Shown: positions 49,001-62,336, numbered from the stretch's first letter. The stretch: DNA of 64,000 nt from Eopsaltria australis (GCA_034509425.1 JAVTVJ010000787.1:310001-374000), one strand, 5' to 3'. Program-made: numbers and translations. Notes: generated from the letters alone by a model not told the origin.

Positions 49001-50220
49001 GGGGGGCTTTACATTTTCCTTTGGGTCTCCCCATGGGAAGGGTGGCTTCTGCTGGGATGGACCCCAAGCGTTGCTTTTTTGGGGGGCTCCGGGGGGCTGC
49101 GGGTCCCCCTTCCCTGGGATCTTTGTCCCACAGCCACTAGAGGCCACTGAGGCTCTGTGATCCCGCCTGGTTTGTTCAGGCAGGACATTTGGACACCCAA
49201 AACTCTAAAACCAGGTGAAAACAATACATAAAATCCACGGAGGCAGCAAAACTGGGGAAAGGCAGAGCAGAGAAGGGCTGTCCCTGAGCTCTGCTGGTGT
49301 CTCCAGGGGCATCCCCACGCCGGGACCTCATGGGGAACAGGAGCACTTTTTCCAAACCTGGCCAAGCCACTCAGCTGCTGAGACTTGTGCCGAGCACTAG
49401 TGGGGATTTTGTGTGGCCTACCCCAAGCTAAACATCTCCAGAGGACAGGGAAATGCTGCCCCACGTGCAGGATCCCTCCTGGGCTCACCAGGAACTTGAT
49501 GGAGAGGTCAAGAAGACGCTCCCGTGATGTGGCATTCCTTACCTTGGGAATATTCTGCGAGAAAATCCCTAAATCCCTGCTGCTGCTGCCTCGGGGAGCC
49601 TGGGAGTGGAGCTGCCTGCCTCCCCAGGCTCCTCGTTTTCATTTTGCCTGGAGTTAAAATCTTCTAGGGTATTCTAAACAGCCGTTCCCACTAAAGAGGG
49701 AAACATCAGACATCTTCATTTACACACCGCTCCAGGTGTCAAACTGTTGCATGACAATAACAAGTGGGAGACACCTCACCCAAAAAAAAAAACCGAGAGA
49801 AGTTCCAGCCGGAGCCAAACGCAGCAGCAGATGCTCAGATAAAACCCAAACCTGAGAACAGCACCAGGCTCTGCAACCCGGCCAAAGCCTTCCCGGAGGA
49901 ATTGCCACTGTTTGAGGGGGGGGGTTTTATATTTTTTGGGAGGTTGGGATGTCTGTGCTGTCTCACATTTGGGTATTTTCAGACCCTCCGTAGGCAGGTG
50001 AGGATGGCCACTGCCTGCTCAGGGCTGCCCCAGTTCCCAGCCTCACTGGCTTTGGAAGAAGATTCCCTGCCACAGATTTTTCCAAGACGATTCCTCCCCT
50101 GAGTTTCAGCAGGAAGTGCCCGTGACAGCAATCGCCCTGTTCAATTCGTGTTGGTGATGCAACGCCAGGAACGTGAAGGAATATGAAGAAAAGCAGAGGA
50201 ATTTGGGCTCCCCTCCATGC

Positions 50221-50335
50221 TACAACATCTCAATTATTAATATATATAGTATTACATTATATAATACGGTATCATATTACATAAGATGTCTAGTATTATG
50301 TAATACATACAATATTAGATATATCATTTTTGCCG
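50221..50335. repeat. AT-rich, partly palindromic segment
   Basis: Runs such as ATTAATATATATAGTATTAC, TATATAATACGG and GTATTATGTAATACATAC form overlapping inverted repeats in an otherwise GC-balanced region. It could extrude a hairpin or be an eroded element; no family is recognised. Confidence 0.6.
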
Positions 50336-51931
50336 AGATGAATGTGACACCCGCACGAGCCCTTTCCTTTGCAGATATCCCACCCTGCTCACCCTTTCCC
50401 ATGGGAAGAAAGGGAGCAAAGTGGCTGCTGTGGGAACATCTCAGAGTCCCTGGAGCTTTGTGTGCACATCCTGAAGCATCAGCCCCTTCCTGGGGTGGGG
50501 AGGGGGGGGGGAATAAAAGAAAATAAAGGAAAATAACCAAACCACAAAAATAAATCCCCAAACAGGCCATGTGACACAACACTGAAATACTCGGTGGTGA
50601 GTCACGGGTGTGGAGATGGGCCTGATCCAGCTCTGACTCAGCCCGGGCAGCCGGTGCTGCCTGTTTGTGTCTCCCCCCCCAGCTCCTGTTTCCCATTTTT
50701 GCTCCAAACCTGCTCAAATATAAATAAATACTCCGTGACTAAGAGACACGTGGTGGGGCTCAGCCCGCAGCAGCCCCTTCAAGCCCCTCAAATTCCTGCT
50801 GGTTCCATGAGGGCTGGACACACCAGTACCCTGCAAAAGCCAGGCCTGGGAACCTTTGAAGTATTTAAAGTGGTTTTTAAAGTACGTATTTTTGGAGGGG
50901 GAAACACACACACACACACACAGGAGGTTCTTGCTGATGCCATGGCAAGGAAGCACTTGGGATTTTCCAACTAGCTCTAATTAATTAGTATTTTCTCAAC
51001 TTAGCATCATTTTAAACATGAAGCACCAATTCCCATTGGACACGGGCAAGGGAAGCCAACACGGAGCAGAGACCCTGCTCAGGGAGAGGTGAAGCTTCAT
51101 TCTGGGACACCACACTGGAGGGTGGCAGGTGCTGGTGGAGCTGGGATGAGACTCAGCTCCCACTCGGGTGCAATCCAGTCCCAGCCCTTTCCAAGCCACA
51201 GCATCCTCCAACATCCCCAGAGGGGTGGGAAACTGCAAGAGGTGGCTGATTTTGGAGGAGATGCCATAGGAAAGCTGCCCTTGGGTTATTCCCACCTGAT
51301 CTGGACACACACACAGGGGTAAGGAACACCTTAGAGCTGGGTTTAACCCCCCACGGTGTTTAACCTCCCCGGATTCTCCGGGTGGGGTTGATCCCAGCCT
51401 CATCCCAGGGTAATGCACCCTCCCTGAGCCACGGGGTAAGGAAAGGCAAAAGGCAGAATCAGGATGAGACCCTGGCAGCATCCTCAGCATCCATAACCAG
51501 TTTCCATAGCAACAGGTTCGGCCCCAGATCGGTAGTGGGTGCTGGGAATGAGGAATGAGGAGGGAGCTCGGGGGGGACCCCATGAGCAGCAAAAAATAGG
51601 GTTTGGTACAGAAAATCACTTTGCACCTCGGTGCCTCAGGAGCGAGGGGAGGCTGAGCTCTGGGAGCTGTGACCCAACACAAACCCTCCAGGACAGCCCT
51701 TTCAGGGAGATTGGGAGCTGCCCCCCATCCCATCACCCCAGCTCGGCACGGATCCCTGGCAACCCATTGCGGGTGGATCAGCATTCCCAGTTTAACTCCC
51801 AGCTGGGAAGCCAAGAGCTCTGCTACACCTTTCGCTGGCTCTAGACAGGAGCAGACAGCCACGAGACCCCAGAGCATCCATCCGACAGTCCTGGACGCCG
51901 GGAAAACGCACACCTGGGGAATGATCCGGAG

Positions 51932-52015
51932 GGAGAGCCCGGATAGGGATGCTCCGGAGGGAGAGCCCGGATAGGGATGCTCCGGAGGGAGAGCCCGGAT
52001 AGGGATGCTCCGGGC
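51932..52015. repeat. Three tandem copies of a 28-bp unit
   Basis: Copies begin at 51933, 51961 and 51989, each reading GAGAGCCCGGATAGGGATGC followed by TCCGGAGG. They are essentially identical, so the duplication is recent. A CpG-rich patch (to about 52080) follows immediately. Confidence 0.9.
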
Positions 52016-55000
52016 GTGCGGGTGCCGGCGGGCCCCTCGCCCCCACCCCCGCGGCCCTGCCCCGCCCGCGGCACTGTTACACAAGGCTCCCGGCGCTTGC
52101 ATAAGCGGCAGCAGCGTGAGCAGCCTCAAGGAGAGAGGAAAAGTGAGCAGGAACCACGGCCCCGAAGCCACTCCTTGGGATGGGGTCCGTGGCCGGAGTC
52201 CTCATCCCACAGACGAGTCCCGTGAGGTCTGGAGCAGGGCACCCTAAACGAGGTGACACAACCCCCCCGCAGCAGGACCGACCCCATCCCTTCACCATCC
52301 TTGTCGGAGAGATGGAAAACAGCAGGAATTCAACCCTTAACAGCCGTAGAAAGGCTGCCAGAACCCCCAAAGCCAGGAGCAGCCTGCACACCAGCCCTAA
52401 GGCACCCAACACTCGCCTGCTGCCACTCCCAGACCTGGAATTTAGGTTAGTCCCAGGGGATGACAATTTTTTAGAGCCTTTTAACCAGGCAGGTGCTGCA
52501 GGAGCAGGACACACACAGGTGAGCATCAGCCCCAGGTCCCAATCCTCATCCCAGGGGGAGCAAGCACTGCCTTCAAACCAGCACCACATCAGCACCCAGG
52601 GGTGCCTTTGGCCAGCCCCCTGCTAGTTTGGCACAGGGTGAACACCCTAAAACATGTTCTTCATACCCTAAAACACGTGGTTTCTGCCTGCTGTGGTGCT
52701 TTGGGTCTGGCTCAGCTCCACGGCTGTCAATGAGCACGTGGCCAGAGAGGTTTGTGAGAACCTGCAACCCCAACCAAGTCACTCCCGAGGGATTTACAGC
52801 CTTTACAGAGTTCCTTTCCAGGAGTTCCAGGTGCTGTGCCTGTTACACTGGGGCTGGTGGTTTTGAACCCAACTCCTTCCCACCCCACGAACCAACAAGC
52901 TCTCGCTACCCACACCCTTTGTTTTCCTGCCTTGTGCAAAGAAAGGATTAAAAGCCACAATGAAAAGCCAAGAAATCCTCTAATTTAACGAGCAGAGAAG
53001 CCCACAGCTTGGCTTTTTCAAGATGAGCAATAGCACATCTGTGTCTTGAGGTGATTTAATGATTTTAACAATTAAAAGGGACCCCCAAGAGGCTGCACAT
53101 GGAGGCCACAAGCACCTGCAGGACTCCTGTACATCCCAGCCCAGCACAAACTTCCCATGGCAGAGGTGACTTTACAGGTGGCACAGAAAGAGAAAATCCG
53201 AAAAGGTCATTGCACGAGAGGGGGTGATTCTCCTCATTTAAACACAACCCTCAAAACCCACACTGCAAAGCCACAGGCACACCCAGGGCTGAAGCAAACT
53301 CTCACCAGTGACTCTTGGGCAGTGACTCTGCTTCCTTGCAGGCAAGGGGGGAAATTTCCATCCTCCTTCTTTACGTAGGGAATGATGGTACAGGGACAGC
53401 AGCAACCCTAAAGGCACAACATGGGGACAAGCAGCTCACTGGCAGGGCCAGAGACCCCAGCTATGCACCCATCCCTCCTCTGAGACACCCCCCAAACCTC
53501 AGCCTGACGCTGCCTTCAGGGCAAACAAACCCCAAAAATCTCTGTGAAGCTGCCCTGGGTGGGGAAACAACACAAAAGGACACAAACCCCAGGTGCTTAG
53601 AGAGCTCCCAGCCCCAAGGTGAGCATCCAACCACCTGATTGCCACTAAAAACCGTCCTGAAGGTGATTCTCAGCAGAGGGCACATGTGGGACCCTCCAAC
53701 CCCCCACCCCCAGAGTCCCTGTTGAGCTGGGGTGAAGCAGAGCTGCGGGAGGCAGCGAGGGTGAGGTGTGAAATCGTGGGGCAGCCGGCAGCTATTTCTG
53801 CTCCGTGTCAGCACCCACTGACAGCACCACCCTGGAACACAGCAGAGCTCCAGGCATCTTTTTTTTCCAAGTGAAATCCACCTGTATATAACTGCACTTC
53901 CACGTTAAGCCCCAGGACTGTGAGGTGTGGAGCTCGCTGGTTGTGGGTGCAAAGCTGGGGGGTTTGGGGTCGAAACGAGCTGCTGGCACCTTTGGGATCT
54001 CCATTTAGGCTCCCAAGATTCTCCCTTATCAGCTTCTACAAATCCCTTCTCCTTCCTTCTGCTCAGGGTCACTCTTTTTTCCCCCTTAATTTCTTGGGAC
54101 TTGGAGAGAGACCCAGGCAAACGCAACTGATTGTGTAACGTTTTGCTCAAAAAGCTTCTTAAACAGCCACATATTTCTATTGGATTTCCCTTGCCCTTCA
54201 CTGCTGATTACTGGAGTATTTATATATAAATAGAAGCTGTCTTCCCCATAATCTGCTTGTTTCTCCTAATTAACTCGAGGCTGCTCTCCTTGGGCTGCTC
54301 AGCCCTTGGGTTTTGGGGGTGCCAGCACCCAGCGGCGCTCAGTGAACCCAAATCTGCCAAATTTCTGCTGAAATTGCTTTTTTAGCTGGTTTTGAGGAAG
54401 CAAAGCCCTCCTTTCCAAACTTTACGTGCTCGGTGTCTGCCCCATCCTCCCAACCCCCAGCTCAGGGAAGCGCTCAAATGTGATTTCTTCATCTTCCTCC
54501 CTCCTCACAAAACTTTCCCCTCGTTTAAGGAACGTCTCGATTTGATAATTATTTTAATCATTATTACTCATCTTTCCCCTTTCTTCCCCCCCCCCCCCCC
54601 CCTTCAAAACTTCGTCCTGGGTCTGTCAATCACTTTAATAGCTGTTTACAACCTATCATCAAGTCTTGCATAACATCCACATGACTTCACTCGGATGCCT
54701 CCGACACCCAAAAGCTGCCCCTGGGCTCTATTTCAGGAGAGATGGAGCCCACGGCACCAACCGGCTGCATCCCCCGCCGGTGTGCCCGGGGTCCTGGGAT
54801 GGGCGAAATCAAAGGGAAAAACACGCCCGAAGCAAAACTATTTTGTAGTTAACACAAGGCAGCCCCACTCTGCTCTCCCTGATTCGGGTTTTGGGGGTGA
54901 GGGGTTTTTTTTTGGTGGGCTCAGACTCCCTTCCCAACATCGCAGGAAGATGTTGCATCAATTTGGAGACATCGGGAGCTGAAAGCGCCTGGAGCAGCCC

Positions 55001-56559
55001 CTGGATGGCAGCGGGTGTTCCCGGGGGGGTTGCGGCTGCAGCGTGGCCTCTGTCCCCCTGCTCCTCACAGCACTGGGACACGCGCACACCAAACATGGCA
55101 AATTCTGATAAAAATGCGGTTTTCTAGCAAAGTTCTCCACCCCGCGGCATCGCCCGTCGGCGGAGGGTTGGCGGGGGACGGGGGCAGAGGCGCAATCTGT
55201 GCTGGAGCGGCTGCCAGCCCTTTTCCTTCGGCAGGGATGGCTGGCTTGTGGGGCGGGGAGGGAGGGGGGGACACACGACGGCTCTTTTTTAAGCTCTCCC
55301 GTCCTCCCCCTCTCCCTCGGGTTTCATAACCCTTCAAAGCACGAAAAGGCTCCTCCAGTTCCCGGCTAATGAACCCCTGCGGAGGAGGAGCCGCGGCCGT
55401 GGCAGGAGGGAAGTTCGGCAGCAAAATCTGCCCACCGCGGGTGTGATGGGGCATGGGGGACACCGAGGGGTCTCTGCGGGGTCCCCAATTTGGCCATTTC
55501 TTTCCCCAAAACGCCCCTTGGCACGAGGATCCCCCGGGCTGGGACGTCTCCCCCTCGCCGTGCGGACGCTGCGTGCAGAGATTTATTTACACAGCATAAA
55601 GGGGGTTATTTATTAAGCCGCAGCTGACAACTGTATTCAAACTAATTTCTCTTAATAAGGCACTTGCGGTCACCCCGGCAACAGCACCGGAGCGCCCTTC
55701 CTTGAGGAGATGGCTTAATGGGGTGAAAATCCCCTTGGATGCACAGAGGGTGCTGAGGGGGCCTCCGGAGATGCTGGGGCTGGAGACACCATCCCCACTT
55801 CTTGGGAGACCTGCTCCAACCCCGGGAATGGAGTTCAGAGGGAGAAAATTGGGCCAGAAGTGTCTGTTTTTTGTGATATATCTATCTATACAGGGGTCAC
55901 CAAAAGCAGGAGGGTGTCAGAGGGGTTCCTTGCTTGCCAAGGGGAAAAAAAGGGATGGCAGAGCTCCTGTGTCCTGCTTTGGACTGGAAAATGCAATGGC
56001 TGCTTTATTAATTAATACCTGTAATTACAATGCTAATTAAGGAAGGTGTGGGATAAAGGCAGGATTTCTGCTTCCTTGCACTGACCAAGGTGACAGGTTA
56101 AATTGTTGAGAGAAAGATAGCAGAAGGATTTCTCAGCTTCATCTCTGCCTCAGGGGATAATTAAACCCAATTTCCACTGGTTTTTAAAATCCCAGATCCA
56201 TCAGTTTACCAAATGCTGTGCAACCCAGGGTGTGCAAAACACAGCTCCCCAAAACCTGCAGGAAGCTCCTTATCCCCTTTGAAACCCAGGCCTAAACTCA
56301 CTCACTAAATCACGATGGGGTTTTTTTGGGGGGGTATTTTACTGAACAGCCACACAGTGCTCCAGCCAGCTGGGGTGGCCCTGGGGAAACCCACCAAGAA
56401 CCCACCCCAAAATAAAGGACACACCGAGAAGTAGAGCAGGCTGTGATTTACTGGGACAACAACACTTCTGCAACAACAGAGAGCACAACTGAGCTGAGGC
56501 ACCCAGCTGGCAAACCTGCAGCACCTGCAGCACCACTGAGCATTGCCACACTGGGGACC

Positions 56560-56995
56560 CGGACAGGTGACACCACAGCAAAGACCAGAGGGATGTTTGT
56601 GGTCCTGGGGGTTCTGGAGAGGTGACACCACAGCAAAGACCAGAGGGGTGTTTGTGGTCCTGGGGGTTCTGGAGAGGTGACACCACAGCAAAGACCAGAG
56701 GGGTGTTTGTGGTCCTGGGGGCTCTGGAGAGGTGGCACCAAATCAAAGACCAGAGGGATGCCCACGGTTCTGGGGACCTCAGAGAGGTGACATCAAAGCA
56801 GAGACTGGAGGGATACTCGAGAGCTGACACTGAGAGCAGAGACCAGAGGGAAAATCCTGGAGACCTGAGAGAGGTGAAACCACAGCAGAGACCAGAAGGA
56901 TGGTCCTGGGGACCCCAGAGAGGCGACACTGAGAGCACAGACCAGAGGGATGCTTATAGTCCCGTGGACCTTGGAGAGGTGACACCAGAGCAGAG
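56560..56995. repeat. 55-bp minisatellite downstream of VWA5B1
   Basis: Copies start at 56566, 56621, 56676 and 56731 (exact period 55) with the head GGTGACACCACAGCAAAGAC; more diverged copies continue to about 56990. It lies about 950 bases past the VWA5B1 stop codon. Confidence 0.9.
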
Positions 56996-57938
56996 GCAGA
57001 GGGGTGCTCATGGCCCCCAGCACTGGTTTCCTTCCTGTCTCACCCCCAGACACACAGACACAAGACAGAAGCCTGCTGGGACAACACAGGGCTGCTACAT
57101 GCCAAGGGAAGGAGCAGAAGGCAGCGGGCTCCAGATGGGCTCCATGGGCAGTACAGCCATGCCAGAGACAGCGGAGTGCAACTCCCTCTGTAGGCACTTG
57201 ATCCTTCAATCCTGGGCACCCTGGCTCTGCCTGTGAAGCTCCAAAGGCACACGTTGGCTGCAAGGGATCTCACAAACTCCTTCTGGGATTGCAGAGGGCC
57301 TGAGGGAGCCCAGCACCGTGTGGATGGGATGGGGTTTGGTCCCAGCCCCCAGCTGGCCCGCCTGTGCGTGGCTGGGCTCGATCCTCCTGGCTGTGACAGC
57401 AGGGCTGCTCTTCACATGGTCATTCCCAGCCCAGATTCCCTTTGAGCCATGAGATGAGAATGTTGTCAGAGCTTTGCCTTCCCTGAAAGCCATCTGAGAT
57501 GGCAGGAGCCAGGCAGGAGCCTCAGGACAGCAGGGACTAGGGGCTGAGGGGCTGCAGTGGGGGCTTGGCAGTGACTCAGGGCTGTGAAGAGGCATCTAAG
57601 CAAGGACTGGGCAAGTGGAGCAGGCCACAAGACCTGCTATGGAAACCGGGCTGGGAACCAGAAGAAACCAGGATCAGAGGGAGCTACTGTGGCTGGAAGT
57701 GCTGCTCCAGTTGAAAATAAAAAGCATCTACTGCAGGCAGTGGTAGGTTCCCTCCCAGGCCAAAATCCCGACTGCTGAGTGCAGGATTTTGCCCAGGCTG
57801 CTCTGTTTGCAGGCTTTGCTCTAATTAACACACACATCTCTGCAGCAGAGGACTTGAGCTCCTTGGAGACATTTCATAAGGATGGATCCCTGCTCCTGTG
57901 CCCTCACTAATCTGCCCAAGCCTCCCTTCTCCTCCTCC

Positions 57939-60900
57939 CTACACACTGCCTGGGTTGTAGCACAGCAGGTTGAACTCCAGGTTCTCATCCCAGTGACGGA
58001 GCAGCACAAAGAGCTGCTGTGCTGCTGCTTTCACCGTGGCCAGGCTGGATCCCTCTGGGAAGTCCTGCTCACTCAGCCACAGGCTGGCTTTGGCGGCCAC
58101 CAGCTCCCACTCGATGAAGTAGGAAGCCGAGCTGTGCTCCAGCCATGCCAGAGCCACGGCCGTGGCCCACAGCATCCCCTCGGGCTCCGTCTGCTGCTGC
58201 AGCTCCACGTCGAACAGCAAAGCCTGGACCTCGGAGCCGTCGGTGTCCCAGCCCCGGCCGCTGTGGGCGTGGCACTCGGCCGGGGAGGAGAAGCTGCGGA
58301 TGGTGATGGCTGGAGGGGACAGTTCTTTCTCAGCTTTCAGCGCTCTGGAGATGCTCTCGGCCGCGCTGCCCGACAAGTGCCGAATGCGGCCGCTGTCCTC
58401 CAGCACCGCTCCCCGAGAGATGTTTCCAGCGGTGGGACCCTTCCCCTGCCCACTGGGGACCAGCAGCTGCTGGCTGGAGTTCAGGATTTTGTGCTCCGAG
58501 GAGGGACTGTTCTTCTTGGTGCTGTAGGAGCTGGAGGGGCTGAGGGACAGGCGGTGGCAGGCGAAGGGCGATGTCCACTTCAGCTTCTCCATGGGGATGT
58601 TGACGGCGTCACAGAAGGCTGAATTCAGAAGAAAGGCACCACAGGCCAGCTGCAGGGACACCTGCAAGGGATGGCAGGCACAAAGGGAAGCTCTGGCACA
58701 CCAAGCACTTGTGGGTAGCTCAGGAAAAAGGCAAGCATGGATGAAACAGCTCTCCATCTCTGAGCACGTCACTGCACATGGCTGTCAGAGACAGCAGGAG
58801 GAACATCTGGGGGGACCCTCCTCTGCTCCCCTGTAGTGACCACGCAACCCCAACAAGACCCAGGGAGGACCTGCTCACCAGGGGAAGGTAGTCCATGCTC
58901 TCATTGTCACCCTCGGGGCCAGCTTCGCTCCCTCTGCTTGGGGATTTACTCATGAAGCCTTTGGCAGCTCGAACCAGCAGCCTGGTTTTATTGAGAGTCA
59001 GCCTGTGAAAGGAAGAAAAGGTGTCTGTGACCTCTGTGCTTATCCTGACACCCGCCCTCTCCTCCAAAACCATCCCTGCTCCCCAGACACTGGCACCACG
59101 CCGGGTCCCAGCTCGAGCTGCCATCCCTGGGGGTCCCTCCTCTCCCCCTGGCTTATGTTCACATCAGACCCACGCAGGTGAAAGGCACCTGCTGAAGTCA
59201 GAGGAAGGTTGAGCTGGCTCATACCTGGCAGCAAAGAGCCTCTCGATGGATTTTTGGGCTTGTGCAGAGGAAGCAGTGAGGCTGTGGAGTGGCCCTGGGG
59301 AGAAACACAGTGCTGGGGTTACAGGGTGCTCCAGGGGAGTAAAAGAGAGCACATTCAAGGTGGCTTGTTTGGGTGCTGAATCTTTGGCAGAACCCTTCCT
59401 TTCCTTTTGTCTCATTTCTCCTACATGGATAATAAAATTCCCACACCTCTTAAAAATGGGGTGGGAATTTTTTATACCAAATAAAAAATGGGGTCCATTT
59501 CTTATACCAAAAGCCACATCAGGCTCCTCAGAATGAGTCAGGCCCTGTGCTCACAAGCCTAGTTTTAAGTTATAAATTTTTATAAAATTCCCCAAAAACT
59601 CAGCAGAAGCCCAAACCACAGGCTCGATGGAGCTGCACCAAGTGCCAGCAGCTCTTTCCCTACCTTCAGGGACACGGCAGTGCTCCCAGGCAGATGAGGA
59701 TGGGGTGCTGGAGGGTGAGGAGCTGCTCTCCTCAGCATCTGCAACCAAGGAACCACATCAGCAACAGCACCCAGCCAAAACCAGCCCTTCCCTCCCACGG
59801 CACCATGGGGTTAATGAGCCTCTTCGGGGCTCTGTTGATTCAGCTCTGGCTCTGACAGTGCCAGACAAGGTCCGATCCAACTCGTCTTCATTAGTGGAGG
59901 ATTTGGTGACAAGCGAGTGTCTCACATCCCCCCTGCCTCTAATTACACCCGTTTCATCCTTCGTGTTATCTGTGGTACGGCTGCCAATTAACTCCTGAGC
60001 ACTGTCAGCAGCACGAGCTGTGATTCCAGGGTTTCGGGGGAAGCTGAAGCTTCCTCACCATTTAAGGGGATGAGCCCCAGCCTGACACACGTCTGGTGAG
60101 CACCGGATGCAAAAAGGAAGGCAGAATTTAAAAGCTGTCCCAAAGCACTGAGATGTCTAACACCAGGAAGGAGATAAAACCTCAGGGAATCTTACTGATG
60201 TTGTAAAATCTGTAGTCTCCATTCTGGCCACTCGTTGATGGAGGACGTCCTGGGGAACAGCCACGATGCCTTCTGTTTCCCAAACTCTTCTGTTTCCTCT
60301 GGTTGCTTTGCTTGGATGTTGTCCCTTGGCACGAGAGAAGGGAATGGCCAGTGTTAGACAGGGACCGGCACACGCACGATGGCAACGAAACCACAGAATG
60401 AGCTTGGTCAGGAACTGGAGTGACAGGACAAGGAGGAATGGCTTCAAACTGGAAGACAGTAGGTTTAGATGGGATATTGGAAAGAAATTCTATGATATGA
60501 GGGTGATGAGGCCCTGACACAGGTTGTCCAGAGAAGGTGTGGCTGCTCCCTCCCTGGAAGTGTTCAAGGCCAGGTTGGATTTGGCTTGGAGCAGCCTGGG
60601 ATGGTGGAGGTGGTGGCAGGGGGTGGAATGGGATGAGCTTTAAGGTCTCTTCCAACCCAAAACATTTTGTGATTCTATGGTCATCTCTGGACATCCAGAC
60701 CTCAGAGGAGACTTTTTCCCTGGCCATGGGAAGAGGTTGTTGCCATCAAGAGCTTGGCCATGGATATGGATCTGGTGCCGAACTGGGCTGTGGCTTCAAA
60801 GGGTTTGCCCTGAGAGAGGCTTCCCAGTGACACCTTCCCTGCCAGGACAAGGTTCCACGTTACCTGTGTGGGTGTACTGGACCAGGGTGGGCAGGTAGGA

Positions 60901-62336
60901 GTTGGTGCTCAGGTCCACGGGCACGAAGGCCGTGTACTTGCTGATGACATTGCAGGCCTTGCTGGTGTGGACAGCGTTGAGCTGGAACCGCCGCCCAGAG
61001 CCTGCCACGGGAGGGACAGCGGGGTCAGAGCCCATGGGCCCCGTGGGCTCCCCCACCCCTCACACCCAGACCCACCTCTGTGCTTGGGGATCCATGCCCA
61101 GAAGGGGCTGCATCCCTGTATCCCTCTAAACTCTGCCTGCTACTAATCCTGCTCTTATTTTAGAAGCCCAGATGCACTAAATGGAGGAGAGGTTGACGTG
61201 GCTCAGGGACACGTGTGGCCCAGGGCAGAGATGTGGCTGCTGCTGGAGTTGGATGCCACTTCCAAGCTCCAAGTGACTGACTCCTCAAAAACAATCGTGT
61301 TACCTGATGCACAAAGTACAGCAATCACAGAATCATGGGACATACTGAGTCAGAAGGGACCCTCAAGGATCATCAAGTCCAACTCCTGCTTCTGAGGAGT
61401 GGGAAGGAACATGAGCTCGGAATGTTCATGTGCAGCAAGGCTGCAGAAGCAGAAGAGCACAAGGCAGCTGAAGTGGGCTGTTATTTGGGAGCTGTGTGAG
61501 ACATTCCCTAATATTTCACCACCAGCAGCTTTTGTTTTCACTCCAGAGGCTGCTGAGACTGCTGGAAAGCTTTCCCAAGGCCAGGCAGGGTCTGCCTGCA
61601 GCCAGCTGTGCATTACCATGCTCGATTTCACACTCCCTCTCGGCAAGCTGCTCCAAGTCCTGGATGAGTGACTTGGCTGCCAGGTGGTGGAAGGTCTCAC
61701 TCCACAGGTCTGTGTCACCATCCTCCCGGCTCTCCCGCTCCCGGAACAGAGGGCGGATACCAAATGTGACTTCCCACTGCACGGGCTCGTTGTTCCTCAG
61801 CCCCTTCACCACTGCCTTGCAGAGGCTCCTGGGGGAGCGTGGGGAGCTGCAGGCAGCGCCGGTATCCAGGTCCTGGGGCTCCCAGTCGGAGGAGGTCTCC
61901 GTCTCAAAGGTGAGGGATGGATGCTGGGCAGACTCTGCAGAGAGGGGAGAGGTGGATCATTAATCACCTCCCTGGGAGCTGAATTCCCCATTGCCTCCAC
62001 AAAACCATAATGAATCCTTCCCAATTATCACACGGTGGCCCGGGGCGCCACGCAGCGCCACCAAACCCCGGCACGGACAGGGCAGGCTGGGCCATGCTTC
62101 CCCCTCTCCCAGTTACCCAGATCGCCGGGGCTCCGGCTGTCCGACGAGGAGCGCAGGCTCGTGATTGCATCAAGCGCTTCCAAGCCCCTTGCTGGGGCTT
62201 CCTGCAGCCCGTCCAGCAGTGCCGGGGAGTTGGCATCGTGGCAGAAGGACACGCAGCTGCGCTGGAGCAGCGCCGGGCGCCGGGCGCCTGCACCACGGAT
62301 CCTGGTGGCAGAGCCGTGCGGGATGGCCGGGAGGGG
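57939..62336 (-). CDS. VWA5B1: von Willebrand factor A domain-containing 5B1, C-terminal half (8 exons, ~598 aa)
   Basis: Partial gene; the VIT and VWA domains would be encoded beyond the right edge. Minus-strand exons: 62336-62117, 61934-61617, 61001-60864, 60324-60196, 59738-59664, 59294-59225, 59002-58879, 58661-57939. Phases agree at every junction; 1,797 bases, stop at 57939-57941. Recognisable stretches: RSCVSFCHDANSPALLDGLQ, QWEVTFGIRPLF, LQLNAVHTSKACNVISKYTAFVPVD-like (exon 3, from about 60988), SIERLFAAR, and the terminal VKAAAQQLFVLLRHWDENLE ending YNPGSV. The serine-rich linkers and this C-terminal block fit VWA5B1, and CAMK2N1 is its neighbour in human. The function is poorly known. 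The acceptor of the first listed exon (CTCTGCTCCCAG, 62337) is the least certain boundary. Introns contain two CR1 pieces; a 41-bp minisatellite sits just upstream of the first exon. Confidence 0.82.
60372..60682 (+). mobile_element. CR1 LINE 3' end in VWA5B1 intron
   Basis: Plus-strand CR1: GGAACTGGAGTGACAGGACA, TGGCTTCAAACTGGAAGACA, 'GGTTTAGATGGGATATTGG', 'CAAGGCCAGGTTGGAT', and the tail 'TCTTCCAACCC' to 'GTGATTCTATGG'. The longest CR1 piece in sense orientation in this window, about 310 bases, antisense to VWA5B1. Confidence 0.92.
61325..61393 (-). mobile_element. Short CR1 3' tail (antisense) in VWA5B1 intron
   Basis: AATCACAGAATCATGGGACA ... CAAGGATCATCAAGTCCAAC on the plus strand is the reversed terminal 70 bases of a CR1 element. 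Heavily 5'-truncated. Confidence 0.75.

Larger units (their letters stand above)
46001..56550. other. Gene-free stretch between CAMK2N1 and VWA5B1
   Basis: About 10.5 kb without a convincing exon, RNA gene or transposon. Open frames are short, lack codon bias and include homopolymer runs. It holds small repeats (entries at 50221, 51932 and 56560) and several balanced-composition, A/T-rich islands that look like possible conserved non-coding elements, for example 54530-54680 and 55570-55680. Non-coding transcripts cannot be excluded by eye. Confidence 0.5.

Noticed and set aside
46001..56550. Many 60-170-codon frames in the CAMK2N1-VWA5B1 gap
   Set aside because: No similarity, no splice-consistent continuation, and several contain homopolymer-encoded runs; treated as chance.
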